A DNA stretch of 64,000 nt from Oscillatoria sp. SIO1A7. GTDB taxonomy: Bacteria; Cyanobacteriota; Cyanobacteriia; Cyanobacteriales; Laspinemataceae. A model generated the notes under the pieces. That model was not told the origin of the DNA, made no database searches, and saw only the letters and a list, made by a program, of their open reading frames with translations. Below, piece by piece: positions 1 through 9,900 of this stretch. Within the stretch, counting starts at the first letter, position 1; every line of letters starts with the position of its first letter. The translations under genes were made by a program, and so were the position numbers. The stretch lies in NCBI GenBank assembly GCA_010672965.1, contig JAAHFN010000009.1:1-64000 (forward strand). The letters run 5' to 3'.

Positions 1-1
1 T

Positions 2-46
2 AGTGGCGGTGGCTGCCCCAAACCAATCGGGGCAGCCACCGCCACT
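2..46. repeat. Perfect 18-bp inverted repeat
   Basis: Positions 2-19 and 29-46 are perfect reverse complements (arm begins AGTGGCGGTGGC) around a 9-base loop. No U-run follows, so it looks like one of the small palindromic intergenic elements of this genome rather than a terminator. The rest of 47-274 holds the right end of a family-D element (CGGATTTGATATAA near 95-110) and heptamer arrays. Confidence 0.8.
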
Positions 47-142
47 CGGACTGCCCCTACAAATGCTGTAACTGTTTAACTTTAATTTAAATTAAACGGA
101 TTTGATATAATTTGAAAGCTTATTCCCGATCGCTAAAGGCTC

Positions 143-276
143 TCTAGCTAAAAGCTAAAAGCTAAAAGCTAATTACCCAACAAGACAGGGCAAGCTAATT
201 ATTTAAAAGATTAATAGCTGACCGCTGACCGCTGACCGCTCTCTAGCTAAAAGCTAAAAGCTAAAAGCTAAAAGCT
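143..276. repeat. Heptamer tandem repeats (AGCTAAA, GACCGCT)
   Basis: Runs of AGCTAAA occur near 145-172 and 244-276, with GACCGCT repeats between them near 218-242. These are 7-bp short tandemly repeated repetitive (STRR) sequences of the kind known from filamentous cyanobacteria. The second run reaches the 3' end of the adjacent minus-strand gene. Confidence 0.8.
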
Positions 277-1423
277 AACTAACACTTGACTCTTGAATTT
301 CCATAATTACCCAGTCAAATGTTGCCATAACTTGTTTTAGGCCGTCTTCATCTCGCAAGCTGGACATGCGGAAATTGGGCAATCGGGTCTCGTTGGGGTC
401 TATGGGTAGGGATAGACCGATAGAACTCATTCGCGATCGCAATTCTAGCCATTTTTCTTGATCGTCAAATGGTGCTATAGAAGCATAACTTCGCGAGTAA
501 ATCTGAAATTCGCCAGCAATATCAATTAAGAATAGAGTCGGATACCTTCTTCCCTTTTGCTTCAGTTTGGCGCTAAACCCTCCATAGGTTCCTCCTCTTC
601 CCCATTGAACCTCTACGACTTCTCGCTCCAGCGCCCATTCATAGAGTTCTCTGGCCATATCGGCTTCTTCCGAGCCTTGTTTGACTTGGAATTCCTTGAA
701 AAAGGAGACTTCATCCCACAACTTTCTTTCCCGGGTTGCGCTAGATTTCTTTTGCTGAGCTTCTGCGGTCTGACCTATGAGCCTCGGAACCAGAGTTCTC
801 AAACCATCTTGACTGACATATTGCTTTATCTCAACAGCCAAAACTTCTATGGGATCCATCTGTTCGTTTAAGAACTCCACCACCCGTTTTAGCTCGCTAT
901 TGACTTCTTCGGCCACAAAGACCAAGCGCAACTTGCCCGCTTGAAGGTTTGTTTTTACTCTCTGCCAAAAGCGCTCTTCATTGGCATCAGCACCGAGAAA
1001 TTCTTCAAAAACTTCTTCTGGATCTCGTCCAACCTCGCTACAGTTCGATTCAAAGTGGGCAATCATTGACTCTACCGGCCAGTACAGCAAGGCATTAGCC
1101 GCATAGTCAAGCATTCGTCCAACTACTTGGCGTCGTATATCTGCGGCAGCTATCGATTTGACTTCTACTAGAGTTGGAATTCCATCCTGGTCGAAGAATA
1201 AATGTTCGATAGGCCATTGACTCGTACCGTCCTCTGCTGGCATTGTCATCTCCCGCGAGATAGATAACCATCGTCTTGGGGTTGCCCTACCTATCTGGTC
1301 TCCCGCCAGCAGATTCGGATATTTTTCCAGCAAGTCCTGTAGCTGATATTCTGAGTCATAGGCTTGTTCTGTCATTTCCACAAGCCTATCCTCACCTTGG
1401 ATTAGATATATCCCTCCACCCAT
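275..1423 (-). CDS. PD-(D/E)XK nuclease-like conserved protein
   Basis: 382 residues, no signal peptide or membrane segment. The N-terminal half has a pattern expected of a PD-(D/E)XK fold: an acidic residue in FFDQDG, then a strand ending LVEVKS (E-x-K) near residues 85-92, followed by a helix (RRQVVGRMLDYA). The opening segment (LQDLLEKYPNLLAGDQI) is typical of cyanobacterial proteins annotated as DUF91/NucS-like or 'endonuclease'. The C-terminal half is not recognised. A purine-rich AGAGGG lies just upstream of the chosen ATG; an internal Met at residue 17 (start 1375) is an alternative. Nuclease activity is inferred, not shown. Confidence 0.6.
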   Translation of the reverse strand: MGGGIYLIQGEDRLVEMTEQAYDSEYQLQDLLEKYPNLLAGDQIGRATPRRWLSISREMTMPAEDGTSQWPIEHLFFDQDGIPTLVEVKSIAAADIRRQVVGRMLDYAANALLYWPVESMIAHFESNCSEVGRDPEEVFEEFLGADANEERFWQRVKTNLQAGKLRLVFVAEEVNSELKRVVEFLNEQMDPIEVLAVEIKQYVSQDGLRTLVPRLIGQTAEAQQKKSSATRERKLWDEVSFFKEFQVKQGSEEADMARELYEWALEREVVEVQWGRGGTYGGFSAKLKQKGRRYPTLFLIDIAGEFQIYSRSYASIAPFDDQEKWLELRSRMSSIGLSLPIDPNETRLPNFRMSSLRDEDGLKQVMATFDWVIMEIQESSVS

Positions 1424-1880
1424 TAAAAATCCCTCTTGTTTGTTAGTTGAGCTGGATTGCCCTTAATTGAGTTACTATATTATTGCTTTTTCAATTTAAG
1501 ACACATCATAAGGCGCGATCGCCTTTTTTTCTAGGGCATTCCATATAAAGTTATCTAAATATAACCGTTCGATTATTCTTTTCAATAACCCCAACAATTA
1601 AGTATATTATACTGGAATCTTAACTATTTCATAGCTTGCTCGACAAACAAGCGAGTTTTTATTTTATTGCAACCTCGGCGACGAAACCACAAGCGCCAAA
1701 ATCTTATTTATTGCTATCTATAGATTTTTTAGCTAAAATGACATTTTACTAAGGGTATCTGTCCATCGACTATGGCCGCGTATAAATACATACATACGGA
1801 CAATAAGGCTCCAAACCAGGACAGGCATTCCGCCTGTCCTACAAATGGGGTAATTTATTTCTTGGCGTCCCCATAAGAGC
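1424..1880. other. Intergenic region, AT-rich, one small palindrome
   Basis: 457 bases between the 5' end of the upstream minus-strand gene and the 3' end of dapF. It is mostly AT-rich. Near 1819-1843 it holds a degenerate copy of the GGACAGGC...GCCTGTCC palindrome that recurs at 14653, 35083 and 61744. No ORF or RNA gene was recognised. Confidence 0.5.
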
Positions 1881-2738
1881 CTATATTTCATAAGAGCCAA
1901 CAAACACTTTTGTTGCTGGGCCGGTCATGTATAGCTTTTGGTCTAACTCAGACCATTCTATATTCAATTTGCCTCCCGGTAGTTCAACAGTGGCTTTGCG
2001 CAAGCAGCGATCGGTCAAGACTCCCGCTACCAGGGAAGAACAGGCTCCCGTTCCGCAGGCCAAGGTCACTCCGGCTCCCCGCTCCCAAACGCGCATTTTC
2101 AGATAGTCAGGTGCTACTACTGAAATGAATTCTACATTGGTGAGCTTGGGAAATGCGGGATGATGCTCGAATAACGGGCCAATGGTTTCTAGGGGCACCT
2201 CTTCTACATTTTCTACAAATGTAACGCAGTGGGGGTTGCCCATATTGACACAGGTCACTAACCAAGTTTGCCCTGCAACTTCTAAGGGTTCCTCGATAAC
2301 TTTGAGGCGAGAATCGCTCCCTAAAGTAGTGGGAATCATGGCTGCCTCCAGCTCCGGCGGCCCCATATCAACCCGGATTTGACCATCTCTTTGCAGGCGA
2401 GGCACGATCGCCCCAGCAAGAGTATCTATTTTATATTCTCGTTCCTGCGAGTCTCCGTTTTTCCCTTCTAATTCGGCCAGGAATTGAGCCAAGCAACGGA
2501 TGCCATTACCGCACATTTCTGCTACTGAGCCATCAGAGTTGAACATTCGCATCCTGTAATCGAACTCTGGCTGCTCCGACTTCATAGCAAAGATGACTCC
2601 ATCGGCACCTATGCCAAAGTGGCGATCGCACAATTGCACTGCTTGCTCGGAATTGAGCTTTGGTTCTGGGTTGTCGCGATTGTCAATCAAAACGAAATCA
2701 TTTCCCAGACCGTGATATTTAGTAAATTCAATCTTCAT
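1881..2738 (-). CDS. dapF: Diaminopimelate epimerase
   Basis: 285 residues, the usual length. DapF interconverts LL- and meso-diaminopimelate in the cytoplasm, feeding lysine and peptidoglycan synthesis. Both catalytic cysteines are in their signatures: CGNGIRCLAQF (residues near 75-85) and ACGTGACSS (near 228-236). The N-terminus FTKYHGLGNDFVLIDN is canonical. It is divergent from hfq, with about 200 bp of low-complexity CTTCCCAC repeats between their starts. Very secure assignment. Confidence 0.97.
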   Translation of the reverse strand: MKIEFTKYHGLGNDFVLIDNRDNPEPKLNSEQAVQLCDRHFGIGADGVIFAMKSEQPEFDYRMRMFNSDGSVAEMCGNGIRCLAQFLAELEGKNGDSQEREYKIDTLAGAIVPRLQRDGQIRVDMGPPELEAAMIPTTLGSDSRLKVIEEPLEVAGQTWLVTCVNMGNPHCVTFVENVEEVPLETIGPLFEHHPAFPKLTNVEFISVVAPDYLKMRVWERGAGVTLACGTGACSSLVAGVLTDRCLRKATVELPGGKLNIEWSELDQKLYMTGPATKVFVGSYEI

Positions 2739-2744
2739 CAGCTT

Positions 2745-2885
2745 CTCTCCTTATTTAAAATTAATTCTAATTTCCCACACTTCCCACCCTTCCCACACCT
2801 CCCACACTTCCCACACTCCCCCAATCCCCCGGTCTCCCGGTCCCTCGGTTCCCCCATCTCCCGGTCCCCCGGTCTCCCGATCGCA
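2745..2885. repeat. Low-complexity C-rich repeats between dapF and hfq
   Basis: Variants of CTTCCCACA and CCCCCGGTCTCCCGGT fill most of the divergent dapF-hfq intergenic region. Similar CCCACACTT arrays occur at 22890-23265. They occupy the place where both promoters must lie. Confidence 0.7.
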
Positions 2886-2940
2886 TTTCCTGGCTAGCTG
2901 CTGTAAAATCTTAGCAGTCTCCTATAAGCGATCGACGATC

Positions 2941-3153
2941 ATGCTTGAATTAGATACGAGTCTGCCCAGCATTCGCACCATCCAGTCTCTAATTAAAGAT
3001 AAAAAAGAAGTGGAAATGAAGCTGGTAACAGATGATTTACTGGTTGGCCGCATTTTTTGGCAGGATACTGAATGCGTTTCCTTAATAGATCGTGAGGAGA
3101 AGAAAATTATGATTTGGCGACAAGCGATCGTTTTTATCAAGCCCAAATCCTAA
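2941..3153 (+). CDS. hfq: Cyanobacterial Hfq-like protein
   Basis: 70 residues, one Sm-like domain. The order of motifs fits cyanobacterial Hfq: SLPSIRTIQSLIKD, then an Sm1-like VEMKLVTDDLLVGRIFWQD, then VSLID and the short Sm2-like QAIVFIKP. Bacterial Hfq forms a hexameric ring; in cyanobacteria it lacks the classical RNA-binding residues and is known to act with the type IV pilus ATPase in motility and DNA uptake. Start ATG follows TCGACGATC with no strong Shine-Dalgarno. Adjacent, divergent dapF. Confidence 0.9.
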   Translation: MLELDTSLPSIRTIQSLIKDKKEVEMKLVTDDLLVGRIFWQDTECVSLIDREEKKIMIWRQAIVFIKPKS

Positions 3154-3173
3154 TTAGCAATTTTTGGGCGGGT

Positions 3174-3494
3174 CAGAAACCCGGTTTTTTGGACAATACC
3201 TTCGCCATTTTTCCGGACGTTAATTGTAGAGGCGACAGCATTCCCGAGACAATCTTTGGTTTCTTCGCAAAAATCTATTGTATTGGAATGCTTCGCCCTG
3301 GGTTGCATAGCCGTCTGGGCCCGCGCATCCCTGGATAATAACTTTACCTTATAGCAACGGGGATGTCTCTCTTGTTGCTGTCGCCCCTACATCCTTTGCA
3401 CCAACGCCAACGTCAACGTCAAGAGTTCAACCCAACCTACGAATCAAGGGGTTTTTGATTTTGGCGAAGGTATTGTCCAAAAAACCGGGTTTCT
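3174..3494. mobile_element. Family-E inverted-repeat element (MITE-like)
   Basis: The ends are long inverted repeats: CAGAAACCCGGTTTTTTGGA continuing into CAATACCTTCGCCA on the left, and the complement TGGCGAAGGTATTG...CCGGGTTTCT on the right. About 320 bp with no ORF; the interior includes a GTAGAGGCGACAGCATTCCC segment shared with other repeats. Related elements lie at 14925-15178, 18221-18491 and 46484-46816, and short hairpin-only versions at 36367 and 40089. Confidence 0.75.
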
Positions 3495-3676
3495 CAAGCA
3501 GCAAGATTGGCCTATTCTCGCCCTATTCAGAATCGGAATAATTAATTTCTGGCGCGAGTCCAGAAACGAGAGTAAGAGAATCCGATAGGGGAGTGGAAGG
3601 AGCAATGGTCTGCTGCACTTGGGTCAGGGGCATTAGTCCGCCGCAAATTAGGAGGCGATCGCCGGCTTGAAATAGT

Positions 3677-3767
3677 CAGGACTTACGCTTACCTGTCCAT
3701 ATCTAGTATTTGTAGGGGCAATCCCCCCGCGACCTCCCCAATCGATAGTGTCGTTGCGTAAGTCCTG
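3677..3767. mobile_element. Family-C inverted-repeat element (CAGGACTTACGC ends)
   Basis: The left end CAGGACTTACGC and the right end GCGTAAGTCCTG are inverted repeats around about 70 bp that includes TTTGTAGGGGCAATCCCCCC. Other copies lie at 16124-16392, 32753-32889, 33191-33281 and 59745-59836. The remainder of 3154-4131 holds CCCCATG-type repeats near 3790-3850 and no gene that I can support. Confidence 0.75.
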
Positions 3768-4131
3768 ATAGTAAAACTCAAAATTCAAAACTTCCCATGT
3801 CCCCCCATGTCCCCCAGTCCCCATGTCCCCATGTCCCCTCGGTCTCCCCACGCCTGGTCTTGGAAACTAAAGGCAAAAGAGGCCGGTCATCTAGCTAGCA
3901 ATAGCATAACGACAAAGATTATAGGAGTTAGGCAAATTATAGGCTTTATATCTATATATAGCGTGTGGCGACAATTCTTTTAAGAAAAGAACGATATAAT
4001 TGGTGTCTAGTGCGCATTGCACACCCCTACTAAAGGCTACTGAAGGCAGATCGGCTGAAGGCTCAAAGCCGATCTCCTGCTATGTGCGGTAAGTCCCGAA
4101 GCAATAAAGATAAGGTAAAGATCGCTCTCAT

Positions 4132-5091
4132 ATGTCTATCTTGCGTTTGATTAATCCTGCGGGCAATGAATTGTCCGGCCCGAGCAAAAACCAGGCCAGC
4201 AGTCTGGCAGAGAAATTAATAGAAAAATTAATATCGCCGATCGCCAGAGCGAGCCTGGGAATGTCTGTTTCGTTTTTCCTGGCTTTGGGGGCAAAGGCGA
4301 TCGCTCTAGAAGTGCAGGTGACGCCCAGCAATCCCCAACTGGGGGAAACTCTATCGGTAGTAGTTGAAACGAATGCCAGGGATGCTTCGAGTCCCACTGT
4401 TTTTCTGGGAAACAAAACTTACCCGACTTTTCCTATCGGTCCGAGAAGATTTCGTGCTTTCTTGCCCACTACGCCACTTGAAGAGCCGGGAAGGCGAGTT
4501 ATCCGCGTTGCTGGGGAAGGAGAAGAAAGGAATATAGCCCTTTGGCTGGGCGATCGCGAATTTCCCGTTCAATCTATCTGGCTTCCCCCCGGCAAGTCCG
4601 ACCTGCAAGTTACCGATTATGAATGGGACCGCGTGACTGAGTTTAAGAAGCTGGTTACTCCCAAAAAGTTTTGGAATGGACCATTTCTGCGCCCCAACGC
4701 CGGTCGCGTTGCCAGCGTTTATGGCGTTCGCCGTTACTATAATGGAGTGTTTGCCGAAAACTATTACCATAGTGGGGTTGATTATGGCGCTCCTACTGGC
4801 TCGCCGATTGTGGCCCCTGCAGCAGGTCGCGTGGCTTTGGTGGGTTATGTCTCTAACGGGTTTGAACTCCACGGCAATACTGTGGGAATAGACCACGGCC
4901 AAGGGGTGGCTACTCTTTATTTACATATGAGCCGCATTGATGTTAAGGAAGGCGAACTCGTGCAACCGGGTCAAATTATTGGTGCTGTGGGTTCTACGGG
5001 TATATCCACTGGACCTCACCTGCACTGGGGGTTGTACGTTCATGGCAAGTCAGTCGATCCAGTACCCTGGCGATTTGACGGTTTTGAATAA
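4132..5091 (+). CDS. M23-family metallopeptidase (LytM-like)
   Basis: 319 residues. A hydrophobic N-terminal stretch near residues 40-58 (SLGMSVSFFLALGAKAIA) is a membrane anchor or late signal peptide. The C-terminal LytM domain (about residues 205-310) has the zinc-site residues: HSGVDYG (H and D) and HLHW near residue 299. Family members cut peptidoglycan stem-peptide bridges during wall remodelling and division, outside the cytoplasmic membrane. An internal start near the hydrophobic segment would give a more normal signal peptide, so the first ATG is uncertain. Confidence 0.88.
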   Translation: MSILRLINPAGNELSGPSKNQASSLAEKLIEKLISPIARASLGMSVSFFLALGAKAIALEVQVTPSNPQLGETLSVVVETNARDASSPTVFLGNKTYPTFPIGPRRFRAFLPTTPLEEPGRRVIRVAGEGEERNIALWLGDREFPVQSIWLPPGKSDLQVTDYEWDRVTEFKKLVTPKKFWNGPFLRPNAGRVASVYGVRRYYNGVFAENYYHSGVDYGAPTGSPIVAPAAGRVALVGYVSNGFELHGNTVGIDHGQGVATLYLHMSRIDVKEGELVQPGQIIGAVGSTGISTGPHLHWGLYVHGKSVDPVPWRFDGFE

Positions 5092-5241
5092 TTCCCTGCC
5101 ATGCTCCAGGCGATCGCTTCCTCCCACCCTGGCGTCACCCCGCTCATTTTTTGGTGTAGGATTTATCATTACGGGGATTCTAGGGCACAATAATACCGAA
5201 TATGCCCAAAATGACAAGTGCCGTGGAGCAGCAGAGGCGTT

Positions 5242-5817
5242 ATGAGTATCGAAAAAATAGTAGAGCAGGCACTGCAGGATGGTTACCTGACGCCAGCAAT
5301 GGAAGCCGAGGTGGGACGAATATGCAATACCGCCTCGGAATTGTCCATTGAAGAATATATGTCCCTGGATCGCCTAATGGGGGCTCTGTTAACTGGGGAG
5401 GTTGTCGTTCTTCCGCGCAAACAATTTATTAATGTGATGGAAGAATTGGTCTTATCTGAGGCGATCGCCCGGGTAGCAGAAATTGAAGCCACTAGCGATC
5501 GCACTTTGGATGTAGGAGATATTGCTGCCTATGCCCTAAACAGATTGCCTCCTCTTTATGCAACTACTGAAGAAGGCGCTAATTATCAACGAGAAAGAGC
5601 GAAAAAAGAACTTCAGGTTTTGATTTCCAAACAAGTGGGCGAAGCGATATCCCGCAGTTTGGATAGACCTTCTCCCTTCCCGGAACGACAAGTTTTGGGC
5701 ACAACAGGCGGTGGCGATGTTCTTGCTGGACTGAGCAAAATGCTAGAAGACATAGCCCCCAGCTATGAAGAACCAGATCGGGATAGCTATGAAGAACCAG
5801 ATCGGGATAAGCCTTGA
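5242..5817 (+). CDS. ComFB-family (late competence protein-like) protein
   Basis: About 191 residues from the chosen ATG (MSIEKIVEQ); an upstream ATG at 5218 gives an unlikely extension. The alpha-helical N-terminal two thirds (ALQDGYLTPAMEAEVGRIC, then VMEELVLSEAIARV and DIAAYALNRLPPLY) matches the ComFB family, which in cyanobacteria includes nucleotide second-messenger-binding proteins linked to competence and pili. The tail carries a perfect 24-bp direct duplication giving SYEEPDRD twice. No membrane segment. Function beyond family membership is not shown here. Confidence 0.7.
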   Translation: MSIEKIVEQALQDGYLTPAMEAEVGRICNTASELSIEEYMSLDRLMGALLTGEVVVLPRKQFINVMEELVLSEAIARVAEIEATSDRTLDVGDIAAYALNRLPPLYATTEEGANYQRERAKKELQVLISKQVGEAISRSLDRPSPFPERQVLGTTGGGDVLAGLSKMLEDIAPSYEEPDRDSYEEPDRDKP

Positions 5818-6140
5818 GGATAATCAATTATACTAAGTTCGCTCGCGATAGTAAACTAAAAGCTCGACTCTTTTAGCAATATATAGTTATCTATATAAAG
5901 GGATGTGGCAATGCCGCGTCCCTTTATTAATTGGAATTGGGGAATGGGGAAGAGCGGAAGAGCGGAAGAGCGGAATTGGGGAAGAGCGGAATTTGGCACT
6001 CCCCCCTTTCAAAGATGCATGAGTTCTATGAGAGCTTCCGAATATCGGTTGATGGTGTAGGGGCGACAGCATTCCCGAGACAGCCTTTGCTTTTAAACAA
6101 AATTATTATATTGGAATGCTTCGCCCCCAGAAACCCATGC

Positions 6141-6522
6141 CGTAGGGGCGACAGCATTCCCGAGACAGCCTTTGCTTTTAAACAAAAATTATTATATAGC
6201 AGTAAGCGGTCAGCTATCAGCGGTCAGCTATCGGTCAAAGTCTTGCCTTTCTTAGCTTAGGGCATTTCGTAACCGTCCTAACCTTACTGTGTAGTGCTAT
6301 ATTGGAATGCTTCGCCCCCAGAAACCCATGCCGTAGGGGCGACAGCATTCCCGAGACAGCCTTTGCTTTTAAACAAAAATTATTATATAGCAGTAAGCGG
6401 TCAGCTATCAGCGGTCAGCTATCGGTCAAAGTCTTGCCTTTCTTAGCTTAGGGCATTTCGTAACCGTCCTAACCTTACTGTGTAGTGCTATATTGGAATG
6501 CTTCGCCCCCAGAAACCCATGC
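6141..6522. repeat. 191-bp tandem duplication carrying a nested insertion
   Basis: CGTAGGGGCGACAGCATTCC starts at 6141 and again at 6332, and the two 191-bp units are nearly identical. Compared with the single-copy unit at 6058-6140, each has an extra block of about 107 bp (6195-6301 and 6386-6492) beginning TATAGCAGTAAGC and ending CTTACTGTGTAGTGCTATA. These block ends are imperfect inverted repeats inserted at a TATA, so an element inserted first and the composite was then duplicated. Confidence 0.85.
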
Positions 6523-6730
6523 AGGAAGGAAAGCTCTCGCCCCAAGAGGTTGCTCTTTTACCACGATCGTTACGGGCTGTTGGCCCTAATCTTAGTGCGT
6601 AAGTCCTATAAAAACTAAAAGCCGATCGCTTACTCCTAAATACGGAACCGAATGTAAAGTTTTGCAACAAAATCCCGAAATCTCGTAAAACTTGCAATTT
6701 TTCTACCGATACATCAGTAGAAGCTCCTTA

Positions 6731-6758
6731 AATCGCTCCTGCCTTGGGGCGATTTTTT
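6731..6758 (+). terminator. Candidate Rho-independent terminator
   Basis: The arm AATCGC pairs with GCGATT and is followed by a run of T (GGGCGATTTTTTCT). No plus-strand gene ends nearby; the closest gene downstream begins at 6963. It may end a short RNA or act as an attenuator in the giant gene's leader. Confidence 0.55.
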
Positions 6759-6962
6759 CTAAGGCAGCCAAAAGCAGCCGTAGGTTTGAGGGAAAACGGC
6801 GGTTCTAAAATAGCGGTCCTAAAGTGACCTATTGACACCGATAGGGTCCCAGAAAGTCGCCAATTCGGCCCTTAGAACCAGCCATGACCAGACATCAAGA
6901 TTTGTCTGTTCGCCAACCCAAACTGCACGACTGCGATCGCAAAGAAAAAATAGCAAGTAAAA

Positions 6963-9900
6963 ATGGACATTTTTAGCCATCAGAGTAGTAACTTTCCATT
7001 GCCGGTTCCTCCCGGGATTGCAAGCGATAGCTTGGGGTTAGACCCAGAGAATGCGCAATATGGGTACTTCGTAGGACCGACAGCACTAAATAGTCCTGTA
7101 GGGGATTTCGTAGGACCGACAGTAATAGATTCTCCAGAAAATCTTTCGGAGCAACCGATAAGCATTACGGGCAATTCTCCGCCGCCGCCGCCGAGGGGTC
7201 GGTCAGCTCTAAGCCCGGTAAATCCTTTTGAATCGGGCCTTGTTGAGGTGGGCGACACCGGCCAAGTGACTTTTGATTTCTTGAACGATGGAGGTCACTA
7301 CAAAGGAGAAGTCGCCGTCTTTAATATCGAAGGGATGGGCAATCTAGCATTAGATTCTTCTGCCTTTGTTGAAGAAGCGCTGCGGCGATCGCTATCGGGC
7401 AATTCCGACGACCCAGAGGGTTATATAGTCATCAGCGATCCTGTGGAAAAAGCCCGAGAAGACTTTTCCTTTGACGGTTTCTATCCAAATCAAGGGGAGT
7501 ATCTCGGGCCAAAAACTTTTCAGCTAACTCCAGGGGGCGAGTATGGCTTGTTGCAGGTTCCCAATGGAACGGTGCAAGAGGCTTTTGATGCTTTCTCCAA
7601 CGGTGTCGGACCCCAGGGAGATAAACAACCTCTGTTCTCAATGGCTACGGCCAATCCTAATGATGCTTTCCATGTCGGTCAGATTGCCGATGTTACAGGA
7701 GATAGCACCGTCTTCGTGATGGAAGACAAGCGGGTGGATACCGGATCCGATCGCGACTATAACGATATTATTTTTCGAGTAGCCGGAGCAAGGATAACTG
7801 CGCCAAATATAAAGACAGTTATCAACCCCAATCTGGATTGGACGGATACCCCTGAAGGTCAGGCATTTTTTGCAGAAGTGCAACCGCCGGCAATAGAAGT
7901 TGCTCTAGGAACCGATACGGGTACTGACAATACAGATAGTTTGACTTCCGAGGTAACGGTAGTTGGCACTGTCAGCACAACTGGAGAAATTGCCAGCGTT
8001 CGCGCCGGATTGGATAATATGCCGGTGGCCGACTTCCTAGAAGTAAAGGATTTGCTCGGAGCCGATGGCAGCTTTTCTCTTGACCGAGCCAAGCTAGAAG
8101 AAATTGCAGGCGCGGCTTTGGCAGATGGAGCCCATTCCCTTTATCTCCAATCTGTTGACGATAAAGGAAATATTTCCGATTTCTTCAAGCTGTCCTTTGA
8201 GCTGGATACTGCTGCTCCTGTCATAACTGGCGCGATCGCAGATGATACGGGAGTTAGCAATAGCGATGGGATTACTGCTTCCCCAGCGATCGCCGGCTCT
8301 GTCACAGGAGAAAGTACATCCTTTGAAGTTAGCCTCGACGGAGAAAACTTTACAACTGTCGCATTAGAAGATGATGGCAGCTTCGCCCTAGATCGCAGCG
8401 AACTAGAAACAGTTGCTGGGGCAGGATTGCTCGATGGCAATACCACCGTCTATCTCAAAGCAGGGGATGCAGCCGGGAATGAATCCAGTTCCGAGATTAG
8501 CTTCACTCTCGATAGCGCCAATCCAGCATTGACTTTTAGCGAGAATCTGGCCAATGCCGTATTAGTTCCCGGGTCGCGCCTTGCTGGTACTGCCAACGGC
8601 ACCGGCTCGGATTTAGTTTTCCTAAGCTACGCCTTTGAGGGAGTAAACGAGGAAGTTTCTATAGAACTTGGCGATTCTGGGGACTTCGAGAAAGAACTGG
8701 ATCTTACTACAGTGCCCCAAGGGGCGCAGACTCTCATTGTCAAAGCCATAGACCGGGCGGGAAATGAGACAGTTAGCAGCTATTCGGTAACAGTAGAAGC
8801 CGCTCTGGATACAACAGCTCCAGAAATAGACGTACAAGTCCAAGATACCGGCGAACTTGGGGATAGCATTACTTCTGTGGCTCGGGTAGAAGGACAAATC
8901 GTCGATACCAGCGATATCAAAGAAATTCGCGTTGGTCTCGATACTGCCCCGGAAGCAGAATTACAAGACATAACCGCAGAAGCCTGGAACGACGGGCGCT
9001 TGGTTTTGGATGCGGCCAAACTCCAAGAAATTGCTGGGGGTGACCTGCCCGATGGAGACCATGTTATCCAATTGGAAGCTACCGACATTCACGACAATAC
9101 ATCTACTGTCGAGATTCCTTTTACCCTCGATACTGCCGAACCCGTCGTGAACTTAGCTCAGTCTCTGGACAATGCCTTGTTACCCGGGTCGCGAATCAGC
9201 GGGAACGCCAGCGACAACGCAGGTTCCGGAGTTGTCGAGTTGAGCTATCGCATTGGCGACTTGCCAGAAGTTACGGTAGAAGCGGACGAAACTGGGGCAT
9301 TTGATGTCGAATTAGATCTCAGCCAAGTTGCTAATGGGCAGCAGAGTCTAACTATTATTGCTACGGATAAGGCGGGGAACGTCAGCACTCAGGTATTTCC
9401 GGTGCAAGTCGGTCCTGTACTGCCTCCCAGTGTGGATCATCCGCCAGAAATCGAAGTTTCTCTGGTTAACGATACTGGGGAATCCGATAGCGATCTAATA
9501 ACTAGCGATCCGTCGGTGAACGGACGAGTAAGCGATTCTGGGGAAGTCGCCTGGTTGCGCGTCGGCTTGGACGATATGGCGGAGGCCGATTTCGTAGATG
9601 TAGCCGTTGAGGCCGATGGCAGTTGGTCTCTAGATCGGGCTCAATTAGAGGCAATTTATGGGGATACTCTGCCAACGGGTTCCCGGGTTCTTCGCTTCCA
9701 GGCCGCCGACGAAAACGGCAATATCTCGTCAATAAAAGATTTTGCTTTTACCCTCGAACCTCGTCCCTTAGAAATTGTCGAAATATCTCCGGCTCTCACC
9801 GAGGAACATGTTTCCCTAGACCGAGAAGTCTTAATCCGCTTCTCTGCGCCGGTTAATCCCGATACGGTTAGCTCCGAAAATCTCAAAGTAATCGCTTTGG

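Larger units (their letters stand above)
5818..6962. other. Repeat-filled gap before the giant gene
   Basis: 1.1 kb with no supportable gene. It contains AGAGCGGA repeats (about 5948-5990), a 75-bp GGGGCGACAGCATTCC...GGAATGCTTCGCCCC element (from 6058), a 191-bp tandem duplication (6141-6522), and a terminator-like hairpin at 6731-6758. The stretch 6760-6962 is the presumptive leader of the giant gene. Confidence 0.7.

Noticed and set aside
2922-3146. 74-residue minus-strand ORF over hfq
   Set aside because: Antisense shadow of the clearly recognisable Hfq-like protein.
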